Positions 32,569 through 44,046 of a stretch of 64,000 bases of DNA are shown piece by piece. The DNA lies in assembly GCF_026151205.1 (NCBI RefSeq), contig NC_087078.1, forward strand, positions 8,448,675-8,512,674. The letters run 5' to 3'. Position 1 is the stretch's first letter. Every line of letters starts with the position of its first letter. The notes under the pieces were generated by a model. The model had not been told where the DNA came from. It worked only from the letters and a program-made list of their open reading frames with translations, and searched no databases. The DNA is from Bolinopsis microptera (lineage: Eukaryota; Ctenophora; Tentaculata; Lobata; Bolinopsidae). The position numbers and the translations under genes are program-made.

Positions 32569-33433
32569 GTTTTTTGTCAATATCTATAAAACGAAACACT
32601 GGAAGCCTTATGTTGCTTCATAATTTGTATAGAATATAGCTTTTCCAGTTGTTTTAAAATAAAATTTAAGTCTCTATGACCTTCAGTAGCTGAAATACAA
32701 AAATCCTATATACGCGACTAAGGGTAATTTAGAAAATGTGCCCTGTTACATGTAGGGTTGTCTCTAGCGATACAAATTGGGTACCTAAACAATTTTGGGT
32801 CAGAACGACCTAAAGAAGGAGCCTGTGGCGTCAAAATCGTGTACATCGAAGTGCACACTCAACTCCGCTCCGTATGTATAGACTATGGATATTATACTAC
32901 AGTGGATAGTTCACACGCAACTCATTGTCCCCATTGAAAGAAGTGCGAATAAGTGTCGTTAGTCAGAGAGCTAGATAGAAGGTAGCTATTACCAGGGGGT
33001 CCTTTCCGAAATGAAACTTAAGTTCTTACTTAGTTTAAGTAATCGCCAAGTAAAATCATGTTTGTCCTTACCGAAACACTACTTAAGTAAAGTGCAGCGT
33101 TTCCGAAACTTTTACTTAAAGTGTTTACGAAACGCGTCAAAGTTACAAATTTACACGTGCAAGTAACAAATGCGCGCCTAAAATGCGCGCAAAAACTCTG
33201 ATGACGTAATTCGTCATGCAATTGCTTGTTGGTGCGATCACGTGCTTGTTGGTGTGCCATGGATTTTGTTATCATGAATATAACCATTCATGTTGAGTTG
33301 AATTTGATATCGCAATTTGAATTTGATAATCAATAAATGTTAATTTTATGAGTTCTAATATTCACTATTGAAATTCGAATCTGCACTGTGATTAAATCTG
33401 AATCTCCCTAATTTGTTTCCTCGTAGTGTTACC

Positions 33434-34024
33434 ATGAGTGTGGCCGGCAAACAAAGAGCACGCTCGTTTACTTCTGAAGAGAAGACTTTACTGTTGCAAC
33501 TTGCTAATGCTGAGAAAGCTTATTTGAAAGGTCGCTTCGGGCCAACTATAACAAAGAAAGGGAAACAAGGAAAATGGAAACATATTGCTCAAGAAATTAA
33601 CGGGATGAATGGATACGGAGATAGGACTGGGGACGATTGTCTGAAAAAATACGATAATATGGTCAATGAAATTAAGAAACAAGAAAGAGACCGTATAAAA
33701 TATAGAAAGGCTACCGGAGGTGGGCCAGCCAGAAAGACTCAGGCTCTCTTAGAAGCCGAAACTGCATGCTTGTCCAATCTACCAGTAGAGCAAATAACTG
33801 GAATCGAAGGAGGACATGAGAGCGGCACACACTACAGATCTTGCCTCGATGATCTCGCAGCTAACACTGGCTGCTCGGTTCAAAGTGACTCGCAGGAGGA
33901 TCTTTTTGATCAGCAAACTGATGAACTTCTAGGATCTGAAGAATATTGCAATGAGGTAGAGGTACGAGAATCAGCATTTCAAAGCAGCGTGGCTTTCCAC
34001 ACGAGTCAGAAATTTGGAAAATAA
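33434..34024 (+). CDS. Harbinger Myb/SANT-like DNA-binding protein
   Basis: 196 aa from the ATG at 33434 (MSVAGKQRARSFTSEEK). Residues 10-90 form a Myb/SANT-like trihelix: SFTSEEKTLLLQL, KGRFGPTITKKGKQGKWKHI and CLKKYDNMVNEIKKQ, followed by the TGGGPARK linker and LLEAE typical of the NAIF/Harbinger accessory protein. In PIF/Harbinger transposons this second protein binds element ends and helps bring the transposase to DNA (established for the superfamily). The C-terminal tail from about 33960 overlaps the frame that runs into the truncated transposase, so the original C-terminus was probably lost with an internal deletion. Confidence 0.82.
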   Translation: MSVAGKQRARSFTSEEKTLLLQLANAEKAYLKGRFGPTITKKGKQGKWKHIAQEINGMNGYGDRTGDDCLKKYDNMVNEIKKQERDRIKYRKATGGGPARKTQALLEAETACLSNLPVEQITGIEGGHESGTHYRSCLDDLAANTGCSVQSDSQEDLFDQQTDELLGSEEYCNEVEVRESAFQSSVAFHTSQKFGK

Positions 34025-34719
34025 TACTAATTAAAGAAGGATTTCTCAGTTATGGTGGTTTTCCCTGCTGTGTAGGTGCCATCGATGGCACACAGATCCG
34101 CATTAAGTCTCCTGTAGACAATGAAGAGATATATGTTAATAGGAAAGGAGAACACGCAATAAATGTACAGTTCGTATGTGACATGAATATGGTCATCACA
34201 GCATGTTCTATACGGTGGCCTGGGTCAGTTCATGACAGCACGGTCTGGAAAATGAGCAAAATTTGCAGAAATCTCAGCACTTCATCTGTATCCGGTTGGC
34301 TAATTGGCGACTCGGGTTACCCGTTGCGTGAGAGACTTATCGTTCCATTTCTGGATCCAAAATCAGAGGCAGAGAAGAGGTTCAATAAGTCCTTGAAACG
34401 GTGTAGATGTGTTATAGAACGAACAAATGGGGTGGTCAAATCACGATGGCGATGTCTTGACAGTAAAAATACGGGTGGTTTGCAATTCAAACCAAAAATT
34501 AGTTGCGATATCATTGCTGCATGCGTTGTATTTCATAATTACTGCCGTAATAGGAGAATTCGTGATCCAGAAATTTTGCCACACATTCTTCAAGATATGA
34601 GAGAAGAGCAAGCTGAACAATCCCGGCGGGCTGCCCCTCCAAGGCAGCCGAACGAGGCGGAAGAAATCAGAAAAGGAATTAATGTACGGAATAATATTGT
34701 TAATGATTACTTTTCTTGA
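33960..34719 (+). pseudogene. Harbinger transposase, N-terminally truncated
   Basis: The frame is open across the end of the Myb ORF and contains FLSYGGFPCCVGAIDGTQIR, INVQFVCDMNMV, WPGSVHDSTVWKM, LIGDSGYPLRE, RCVIERTNGVVKSRWRCL and VVFHNYC. These are the catalytic Asp/Asp/Glu blocks of DDE_Tnp_4 (HARBI1-like) enzymes. About 150 residues expected before AIDGT are missing: sequence upstream of about 34035 is Myb-ORF DNA read out of frame. It ends in NNIVNDYFS at 34719. It is probably inactive but could be moved in trans. Confidence 0.85.
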
Positions 34720-35277
34720 TAAATGATAACTTTAAAATCCTTTTTAGAACCTAAACTGTGTATGATTCGCCTCTCCAAACAAATCTAAAGAAAATCCTTT
34801 TATGAACACTGAATTATTGTTCAAATTGTTCAATTCAATCAACTTGCAATGAAATTTGGGATATTAAGTAAAAACTTACAATTCTAAGGTTGGTCTGAAC
34901 CAAACTTAAAAAAATTAGCAAAAAATGAAAAATTGGAAGCAACTTAAGCAAAAAATAGCTCTTAAGTTGAAACTAAGCAAAAATCGAAGTAAAAACTTAA
35001 TTCAAAAATTTTGCTTGAAAATTTGCTAACTTTGTTACTTAAGTTGGTTTTCGGAACGGATTTTAGCAAAAAAGGGAAAACTAAGCAATATTTACTACTA
35101 AGTTTCATTTCGGAAAGGACCCCCTGAATAATAAGGGTTCAACTTTGTTTGCTTGTCAGTTTTTTTTTGATAAATTGTTTTAATTGCCATGTTTTTTTGC
35201 TAAATTCCTAGATTAGTGACAACAATTCCGTAACTACATGTATATATTCATAACCCATTTTATTCAACAACAGAAAA

Positions 35278-36717
35278 ATGGAATCGGAATTAAATAACGA
35301 AAAAAGTCCGTTGACAGCCGCAATTGAGCCGTCTTCAAGCTCGTCTAGGAAGTCACATACCATAGGCGAAGCTATAGAACGATTGGGATGTGGATTCGGT
35401 TCGGTTTTGTACGGTTTAGGGCCATATTGTTTCTTGTTTATGTCCGGAGCCGAAGTGGCTGTAATGTCAGTAGTAAGCTTGATTTTGAAATGTGAGTGGG
35501 ACCTGTCAACTTTCTGGACTTCAACACTTCAAATCATCAGTATGATTACTTCTACAATTTTCGCCCTCTTACTATCTCATCTTGGAGATAGGTATGGAAG
35601 GAGGATAGTATTAATTATCACAACCATCGCATTACTTTCATCAGGAATATTGTCAGGACTCGCTAGAAATTTTTGGCAGTTACTTATCTGCAGGGCCATT
35701 GTTGGGGCTAGTGGAGGCATTGGAGGTGGTCCTGCGGCAGCCTATTCAGCAGAAATACCAACGATAAAATACAGGTCACTCAGTATGTCATCTGTAGGAA
35801 TCGGCTGGGGTGTTGGAACAGCACTTAGCAGTGGATTGGCTTATCTTACGCTTGGACCATATGGATGGCGAGGCTACTTGATCATCACTGCACTTCTATG
35901 TTCACCAATCTTAGTTCTTCTCTTTATAATCAGAGAATCTCCAAGACATGACGTCCGGATGGGTAAATTAGAAAATGCCCAAGAAACTTTGAAAACACTA
36001 GCCTACTTGAACTGCACTAAAGAACTGGAGGAGGTTGAAATTACTCAGGACAATAATTCTGGGGAACTGGAAATTACATCCTTTTATCAAAGCTATCAAA
36101 TTTTGAGGACTACAGGCTATCTATCAGATTTTTGGAAGCTTGTGATCATAACATTGACGGGAGAGTTTGTTTACATGGGTATGCTTTATGCAGCTCCTCT
36201 CTTCGTGGACGAAGGTCCTTGTCATTCGGTGAAAATCACACAGAAACAGTCTTGTTCATTTGACAATTCTGTTTTATTTGATCTTGGGGTCATCGGACTA
36301 GCTGAACCAGTCAGTTTAGTTATAGGACTCCTTCTCCTTGATAAGATAGGGAGAAGAAACTTGTTTTTTATCTCCAGCCTTATTCCAGTTTTTGTTTTCA
36401 TCCCACTATACTTCTGCATACCTTCCGCTTTGACGTTGACGGTCCTCCTTATGAACAGAGGTACACTGGCTGTAATGGGCTGGTTAAATTTCGTCATTGC
36501 TTCCGAATATTTTCCAACATCCGTCAGATCTTTTACATCTTCGATAATCGGCAGTTGTGGCAGCTTAACCAGCGTAATTGCTTCTTTTGCTGTCCAATAT
36601 GCATATCACCAAAGTTCGGGTTTAGTTGTAATTATAATGCAAATCGCACTATTGGTTACAACCGGTGTGATATACAGTATAAAGAGGGAAATGACAGGTG
36701 AACAACTTGAACAATAG
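35278..36717 (+). CDS. SVOP-like MFS transporter, tandem copy 3
   Basis: 479 aa, intact. It shares Leu5, FLFMSG and the changed ATAAGT leader with copy 2, so 2 and 3 are the closest pair at the 5' end. It has Phe in LARNFWQLL and Arg in SYQILRTTGY; the latter is shared with copy 4. Motif A, DKIGRRN and EYFPTSVRS are present. A Harbinger element lies in its predicted 5' UTR intron (32994-35125), leaving about 150 bp between the transposon end and the ATG. This could supply or disrupt regulatory sequence. Confidence 0.93.
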   Translation: MESELNNEKSPLTAAIEPSSSSSRKSHTIGEAIERLGCGFGSVLYGLGPYCFLFMSGAEVAVMSVVSLILKCEWDLSTFWTSTLQIISMITSTIFALLLSHLGDRYGRRIVLIITTIALLSSGILSGLARNFWQLLICRAIVGASGGIGGGPAAAYSAEIPTIKYRSLSMSSVGIGWGVGTALSSGLAYLTLGPYGWRGYLIITALLCSPILVLLFIIRESPRHDVRMGKLENAQETLKTLAYLNCTKELEEVEITQDNNSGELEITSFYQSYQILRTTGYLSDFWKLVIITLTGEFVYMGMLYAAPLFVDEGPCHSVKITQKQSCSFDNSVLFDLGVIGLAEPVSLVIGLLLLDKIGRRNLFFISSLIPVFVFIPLYFCIPSALTLTVLLMNRGTLAVMGWLNFVIASEYFPTSVRSFTSSIIGSCGSLTSVIASFAVQYAYHQSSGLVVIIMQIALLVTTGVIYSIKREMTGEQLEQ

Positions 36718-38520
36718 AAATTTAGCTGATTTTTGCCGTGGAGATTGATGCTGATAGAGACATATATAGATTGTAGATTTATTTGCTTGCATTTTTGCTG
36801 TATGGTATGAACTGCACAAACATTAGACATGATGAACCTGAAGAACAAGCGAATTTTGATTAATATTAACTGTGTATTAATAATTGTCATGGTACTTACT
36901 GAGAATACACATTTTAGATTAACCGTATTTGTTATTTGTAGATAAGTTTTTAAATAGATTCGAAATAAGCGTACAAAATAATTTGGTGTATTTTTTTCGA
37001 AATTTCAATAAAATTGAGAAAAAATTCGAAAAATTCCATTTATTTCGAAAAATAAAGCTCCAATCGTTCTGAAACTATCATTCGCCTGCCATAATGTGGC
37101 CATTGCGGTCATTTTGCACCCCCTATGGAGATCTCAAGACCTTCGGGAGCCGAATAACCAATATTAGGGGTGGCCGTGGGGCGTATGGGTTCCTGGAGAA
37201 AAATGACTATAAAAATTTTTGCCCAAAAGTTTCAGCTGGACGATTTTTTTTTGTGGTTCCTGGGACCATGGACAACACATTCCTGTAGACAAACCTTTGT
37301 TACGAATTTGTTCACAGATTGACCCATAAACAGCAATTCTTGCCCTAACTATATGTCTGTTTTTAGAATATTTGAGACATTTTAAGAATTTTGTCGCCAA
37401 TGTTGTGAATGTTTAATAGTCAAATTTCTTTTCAATTCTTGATAATAATATAATTGATATTTTGGGAGAAAATGAGAGTCTCCACTCAGTTTTTCAAACA
37501 AATAGTTGTCGACGTTTCGGCCCACGCCTTTGTTATGGACGAAACGTTACAATTACGTTATATAGCTACAATTTACAATGTTAAAATAATATTTTATATA
37601 ACTATCAATATCGTGAAATACCTTCAATATTTTACAAAAATTGGTAATCTTGTTTTGCTCTTATGAGTGGGTCAATCATTTATTTTTAATTATAGTTGAC
37701 GAAATGAGAGTCTCCACTGAGTGGAGACTCTCATTTCGTCAACTACAATTAAAAATAAATTTTACAAAAATCTATACAATTACAAAAATTAACAAACAAT
37801 AACGTGAAATAACTCCAAATTTATACCAAAAATCTATACAATTCAAAAATAACTAGCAATTTCATGAAATAATAATTACAAATTATCAAAGAAACAAACG
37901 GTAGAGCTAAAGGGATCGGTTGAAAGAATCTACAAACGTAACAAAGTACGAACATTATTATAATAAAATATGAATTACAAAAGTGTACCATGATTGCTCC
38001 TTTATCAAACTAAGTGTAAAATTTTGTATAATACTAGTAAAGAGTGATTTCATAACCAAATTCAGACAATTGTCTCGCCCACTGCTTGAAATTTCAGGGT
38101 TTTTAACCCATGAACCGGGGGCTTCCGGATTTATGCCGAAACCCATATTGGAAGAAAACACCCGATCTACAACTGCAAAGCACATTTTGATAACTTGAGC
38201 ACAAAACTTATCAAAAAAAGACCAAATTAGTTGCCCAATTTAGTATCTTTCCTCACGGGTGTAGCCAAAATGACTGATTTTTGTCAATATCTTAACAAAT
38301 AAGCATTAAAGGGCTTATATCTCTTCTATAATTCAGAGAATTCTTTTTGTCTGTACGACCGCCCACGTGCAAATAGATGAGAAATAGGTAGTTGCATAAT
38401 AACCATGGTAACGAGGGTTATTACACGCACGTGCACGTGCAATGATTGGTTTAACGACATTTTGATCGGTTTTGTCGATATTACGCTGTGTTTAGTACGA
38501 ACAACATTTTAATTGGATTT
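36718..38520. other. Unit 3 downstream region with two unit-specific insertions
   Basis: No gene is seen. Relative to units 1 and 2, about 36810-37347 is inserted and carries TGCGGTCATTTTGCACC and GACCTTCGGGAGCCG words of the foldback families. At 37641-37757 a further insertion is flanked by TTTTACAAAAAT and contains a palindrome of about 40-bp arms (ACGAAATGAGAGTCTCCACT and its complement). The PLE-like remnant recurs at 37450-37560. From 38321 another insertion begins. Confidence 0.65.
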
Positions 38521-40634
38521 ATTTGACCAAAACCCATAATCATGGGTAGAGTGGACCGCTGCCAGTGTCTCTCTTTCCCAAACAAAAGGAAATGATATTA
38601 ATTTGATTGACCGTTCTCAAATGCAAAATGATACCGAGAATGAAATCGGTCGCTCGCTTTTCCCATTCATTCACGGCTTACGAATTGTAATAAGTTTCGA
38701 TTGATTACATCAATCAGATGCTGTAAAAATCTCTTTGGGTTGCGTTCGGGTCGATACCTAGTATTTCGGGGTAAGGGTGGTAGTTATTAGTATTACTTAT
38801 TGAATTAGCTGAAGTTTATTGAATCTTCATTGCCGAGTACAGCTGCCTTTGGGTAGTTTTTCTTAATCTATTACAATTGTAAATGAATGGGAAAAGCGAG
38901 CGACCGATTTCATTCTCGGTATCATTTTGCATTTGAGAACGGTCAATCAAATTAATATCATTTCCTTTTGTTTGGGAAAGAGAGACACTGGCAGCGGTCC
39001 ACTCTACCCATGATTATGGGTTTTGGTCAAATATCATCTCTTTTTGATTATAATGTCAGGGTACTTTATAAAGTCGAAATATAAACTGATATCTTCATTA
39101 ATAAGGAGGAAGTTTTAACGATTTCGAAATCTATCCTTTAAAAACATTTCCTTGTGTTTAGGGAAGCATATCGGTCGATCACTGACTGAATATGCCACTT
39201 AATACTCATTCAAGTTGGCATTAAATTCATATATAATGACATTAAACTGTCGTGGCAAAGCAGAATTTGTTGGAAATCACGAATGAGCAAAATTCTCACC
39301 TTTCGCACGTGCAAACTTTGAGCAGACGTTGCGTGCGCATCCAATATTGAATCGCCGTAAATTTTTGCATGTAATTGTTTTATATATAGTTTGATAAGCA
39401 TGCAAAGTTTCAAAGTATTTTAAGAAGAACTGTAATCACAACGGCACTCTAAAGTTGACAGAAAATGACGAAAACAGCAATTTTCAGTGATTTTAGCAAT
39501 TTTCTATCAATTTGGGCGTGTCCCCACGTGTGCAACTTTTCGATTTTCAACTTTAAAACTAGCCTAATACACAATTTATACCTATAGGAAGCAGAACTGA
39601 GCTCCACAACCCAAGGCATGGCCCAACACCAGAGAATACTAAATCGCAAAATTGACGTTTTTATAAAATAATTCTTCAAAAAAGCACAAACTTCAATGAC
39701 GAATATCTTTATGAAGGAGCAAGCTAGAAAAACTTTCCGGTAGATTTTCAGAATGCTTGAACAATTATCTAAGGTAAAAATTTCCTCAGATTTTGAATAA
39801 AATTACTCCTTAATGGTTTAAAATTAATTTTAAAAGTTATTACTTTGTCAAAAATCAAGTTTTAAAAACGGTTAACTTGATGACGTCATCAAGGGGTGTT
39901 TATGACGTCATATAATTTTTTATACAATGTAAACTAAAGTATAAACAATTATTTGCAAGACCTGTGGTCGGAAATGGCTGTATCTTTTATACTTTTGAAT
40001 CTATGGACAATTAAATACAGGCTACAATTGACTGGCAAAGCGTCTATCCCTGAATAGCGTCTATCCCTGAATATATGTATCACGACAATCTATCGTAAAA
40101 CAGGGGTTCTAGAAAACCCACTTCCCGATGCTCCTGAAACCTGAAACTTTTTTTGCAGTCGATTTGGTCAACGTCTAGACGCCCTGAAAAATTTCAGATC
40201 TCTAACTCAATTTTAACATGGTTTTTAAGGCACCTGAATATGGCGATTTTGGGTTTTTTACCGAATTTCGTATAACAGTGCTGGCGAGTATTTTTACTAT
40301 TTTATGCAAATTTCTTAAAAATCTCAACATAACTATTTTTATTCCTGTCATCTTTGACATCAAATTAGAATGTTTTGAACTAAAAATAAATCTGCTGAAC
40401 GACTTCCGATGAGTCTTAATGCCTGAAAAACTCCTGCCGGAGGCGGCGGCCTTCGGCCGCCGCCTCCGGCCGGAGTGCACGCTTCGCGTGCACGAAAGAG
40501 GCTTCCGACGAGTACCAAAGGGGTTATAATAGTAAAGGGGGTATAATAGTAAAGGGGGTACAATTATAGTAAAGGGGGTACATAGTATAACCCCAATAAA
40601 GACACCGCTCGTGCTTGCCAGCACTGTGATCTTC
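38521..40634. mobile_element. About 2.1 kb non-coding element, copy A (inverted partner at 41803)
   Basis: It starts ATTTGACCAAAACCCATAAT and ends GCCAGCACTGTGAT. The first 512 bp (38521-39032) is itself a palindrome with GGGTAGAGTGGACCGCTGCC at one end and its complement at the other. The rest includes a segment with two TTC-loop hairpins (40437-40493) and CAGTGCTGGC ends as in the small MITE at 10778. Nearly the whole sequence recurs inverted at 41803-43770. No protein frame is recognised in either copy. Confidence 0.8.
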
Positions 40635-41004
40635 GGTTGTGTAGGATATTTTTTGACGCGATTTAAACTTACTAACAAAAAATACTATTAGCGTCCTCCC
40701 TGTGACCACGGGTTTTCTAGTTGCTTTATAAATCGTATATGAATGTGACGTTTTCGATCATTTTAAGCTAAAATTCAAGTTTTTATGACCTTCCTAGTTC
40801 AAGTTACCAAAATTCAGTGCAATGTTTGGTTCGCTGAGCCAACAAAACAGTTTTTTTTTTTCAATGTCTTTAAAACGAAGCACTGGAAACCTTATGTTGC
40901 TTTATAATTTGAATATAAACATAGCTTTTCCGGTTGTTTTAAAATTAAATTGAAGCCTCTATGACCTTCAGGAGCTAAAATACAAAAATCCCATATACCC
41001 GACT

Positions 41005-41700
41005 GATGTGTAGTATCTGACCACCTGGATGGCGAGTAGTCAACCAGTGAGTTTGTCCAACTGCAGCTGTAGCCGGCGACCGGAGGGTTGTCCGGTATCA
41101 AAGCAAGAAAGTTCGAAAAACTACACTTAACTACTTAAACATGTCAAAGGATGAATCAGCCTTTACTGTGTGAGGCACTTTGTTTCACAGCTTCGGTCCT
41201 TGAACTGCAAAAGACCTGTCGTATAGTATTAGTGACTGGTTGCGTAAGGAACTTGTCTTTGACAATGAGGGTATGACAGCTACATCACCTTGTCTTGGTG
41301 TCACCTTGAACTTGATATCACAGCAGTCTGCGCTGTAGAGACATCAATTTAAGCTGTACGAGTCTTTCCCAGTAGTTGAGATGTTGAAGACCGCCAATAC
41401 GACTGGTGAAAGTTCTTTGCACCCCCTCTATCAGCTGTATTTCAGTCACCTTCGTAGGGCTCCAGAGGTGGCAGCAATACTCCAGTAAGCTTTTACTAGT
41501 GACTTGTAGAGAGTAGTCATTACGGTCTTGTCGTGAGTTTTGAACACACTGAATACCCAAGATAGCATGCTCCTCGCTTTGGGTACCATATTGCCGATAT
41601 GTGTCGACCAGCTAAGATCACTTGAAACCATAACTAAAGGGTAACAGGGTAAAGTATGTCCTGACTGGATACTTTGTAACGCAGTGTTTCGGCAATTTGT
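41005..41700 (-). pseudogene. LINE (CR1/Jockey-like) 3' fragment
   Basis: On the minus strand, in two frames, it reads SSDLSWSTHIGNMVPKA, TTLYKSLV, SLLEYCCHLWSP, IEGVQRTFTSRI, YWERLVQLKLMSLQRR, then DRSFAVQGPKLWNKVP and IPDNPPVAGY. These are the thumb and C-terminal signatures of CR1/Jockey-type reverse transcriptases. It is inserted in the foldback arm upstream of MFS copy 4 between CCCGACT and GCGATACAAATTG. One frameshift lies near 41520. It is a dead, 5'-truncated copy. Confidence 0.82.
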
Positions 41701-41802
41701 GCGATACAAATTGCGTACCTAAACGAGAATGACCTAGCGAAGGAGCCTGTGGCGTCAAAAATCGTGTACATCGAAGTGCACACTCAACTCCGCTCTGCTA
41801 CT

Positions 41803-43770
41803 ATCACAATGCTGGCAAGCATGACCGTGCTTCTTATATTCACAATACTATTTACCCCCTTTACTATTTACCCCCTTTACTTTTATAAATATAACCCTTT
41901 ATTGTTTTTCGGGCATTAAGACTCATCGAAAGTAGTTCAGCAGGTATATTTAAGTTCAAATCATTCTAATTCAATGTTAAAGATGACAGGAACAAGAAAT
42001 AGTTATGTGGAGGTTTTTAAGAAATTTACGCAAAATACGCGCCAGCATGTTATACGAAATTCGGTAAAAAACCCAAAATTGCCATATTCAGGTGCCTTAA
42101 AAACCATGTTAAAATTAAGTTAAAGATCTGAAACTTTGCAGGGCGTCTAGACGTTGACCAAATCGACTGTAAAAAAAAATTCGTGTTTCAGGAGTATCGG
42201 GAAATGGGTTTTCTGGAACCCCTGTTTTACGATAGATTGTCGTGATACATATATTCAGGGATAGACGCTTTGCCAGTCAAATGTAGTCAATTGTAGCCTG
42301 AATTTAAGTGTCCGGAGATTCAAAAGTATAAAAGATACAGCAATTTCCGACCACAGGTCTTAAAGATAATTGTTTACACTTCAGTTTCAATTATATCAAA
42401 AAATAATTTAACGTCATCATCACCACTTGATGACGTCATCAAATTAAGTGTTTTTAAAACTTTATTTTTCACAAAATAACAACTTTTCAAACTGATTTTA
42501 CACCATTAAGAAGTAATTTTATTCAAAATCTGAGACATTTTTATATTAGATAATTGTTCAAGCATTCTGAAAATCTACCGGAAAGTTTCCCTACCTTGCT
42601 CCTTCATAAAGATATTTGCCATTGAAGTTAGTGCTTTTTTGAAGAATTATTTTATAAAAACGTCAATTTTGCGATTTAGTATTCTCTGGTGCTGGGCTAT
42701 CCCTTGGGTTGTGGAGCTCAGTTCTGCTTCCTATAGGTATAAATTGTGTATTAGGCTAGTTTTAAAGTTAAAAATCTAAAAGTTGCACACGTGGGGACAC
42801 GCCCAAATTGATAGAAAATTGCTAAAATCACTGAAAATTGCTGTTTTTACAATTTTCTGTAAACGTTGGTGTGCCGTTGTGATTGCAGTTCTTCTTGAAA
42901 TACTTTGAAACTTTGCATGCTTATCAAACTATATATAAAACACCAACACGCAAAAATTTACGGCGATTCAATATTGGATGCGCACGCAACGTCCGCTCAT
43001 AGTTTGAACGTGCGAAAGGTGATAATTTTGCTCATTCGTGATTTCGAACAAATTCTGCTTTACCACGACAGTTCAATGTCATTATATATAAATTTAATGC
43101 CAACTTGAATGAGTATCAAGTGGCAAATTCAGTCAGCGATCGACCGATATGCTTACCCAAACACAAGGAAATGTTTTCAAAGGAAAAATTTCGAAATCGT
43201 TGAAACTTCCTCCTTATTAATGAAGATATCAGTTTATATTTCGACTTTATAAAGTACCCTGACATTAATCAAAAAGCGATGATATTTGACCAAAACCCAT
43301 AATCATGGGTAGAGTGGACCGTTGCCAGTGTCTCTCTTTCCCAAACAAAAGGAAATGATATTAATTTGATTGACCGTTTTCAAATGCAAAATGATACCGA
43401 GAATGAAATCGGTCGCTCGCTTTCCCATTCATTTACAAATGTAATACCCGAAGACAGCTGTACTCGGCAATAAAGATTCAATAAACTTCAGCTAATTCAC
43501 TAACTACCACCCTTATCCCGAAATACTAGGTATCGACCCGAACGCAACCCAAAGAGATTATTACAGCATGTGATCGATGTAATTTATCGAAACCTATTGC
43601 AATTCGTATAAGCCGTGAATGAATGGGAAAAGCGAGCGACCGATTTCATTCTCGGTATCATTTTGCATTTGAAAACGGTCAATCAAATTAATATCATTTC
43701 CTTTTGTTTGGGAAAGAGAGACACTGGCAGCGGTCCACTCTACCCATGATTATGGGTTTTGGTCAAATAG
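41803..43770. mobile_element. About 2 kb non-coding element, copy B (inverted relative to copy A)
   Basis: It begins CACAATGCTGGCAAGCA and ends in GGTTTTGGTCAAAT, i.e. copy A reversed. Matching blocks were checked at several points (AGACGCTTTGCCAGTCAA, ACAATTTATACC and GGAAGTTT words, and the terminal 490-bp palindrome at 43283-43770). It lacks the hairpin segment present at 40432-40510. Together the two copies form an imperfect inverted repeat of 2 kb arms around 1.1 kb of older tandem-unit sequence. Confidence 0.8.
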
Positions 43771-44046
43771 TATGTATATAGACTATTATAATATTATACT
43801 ACAGTGGATAGTTTACACGCAACTCATTGTCCCCATTGAAAGAAGTGCGAGTAAGTGTCGTTAGTCAGAGAGCTATAGAGAGAGGGTAGCTATTACCTGA
43901 ATAATAAGGTTTCAACTTTGTTTGCTTGTTAGATTTTTGTTTGTTGATAAATTGTTTTAATTGCCGTGTTTTTTTTGCTAAATTCCTAGATTATTGACAA
44001 CATGTATATTATATATTTGTAACGCATTTTATTCCACAACAGAAAA

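Larger units (their letters stand above)
32994..35125 (+). mobile_element. PIF/Harbinger element, internally deleted
   Basis: Termini AGGGGGTCCTTTCCGAAATG and CATTTCGGAAAGGACCCCCT are perfect inverted repeats. The element interrupts the leader of MFS copy 3 within ATTACC|TGAATAATAAG, which is continuous in the other copies. The expected 3-bp duplication is not obvious. It encodes a Myb/SANT-like protein and a transposase on the same strand. Subterminal sequences are rich in AAACTTAAGTAAAA-type words at both ends. Confidence 0.9.
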
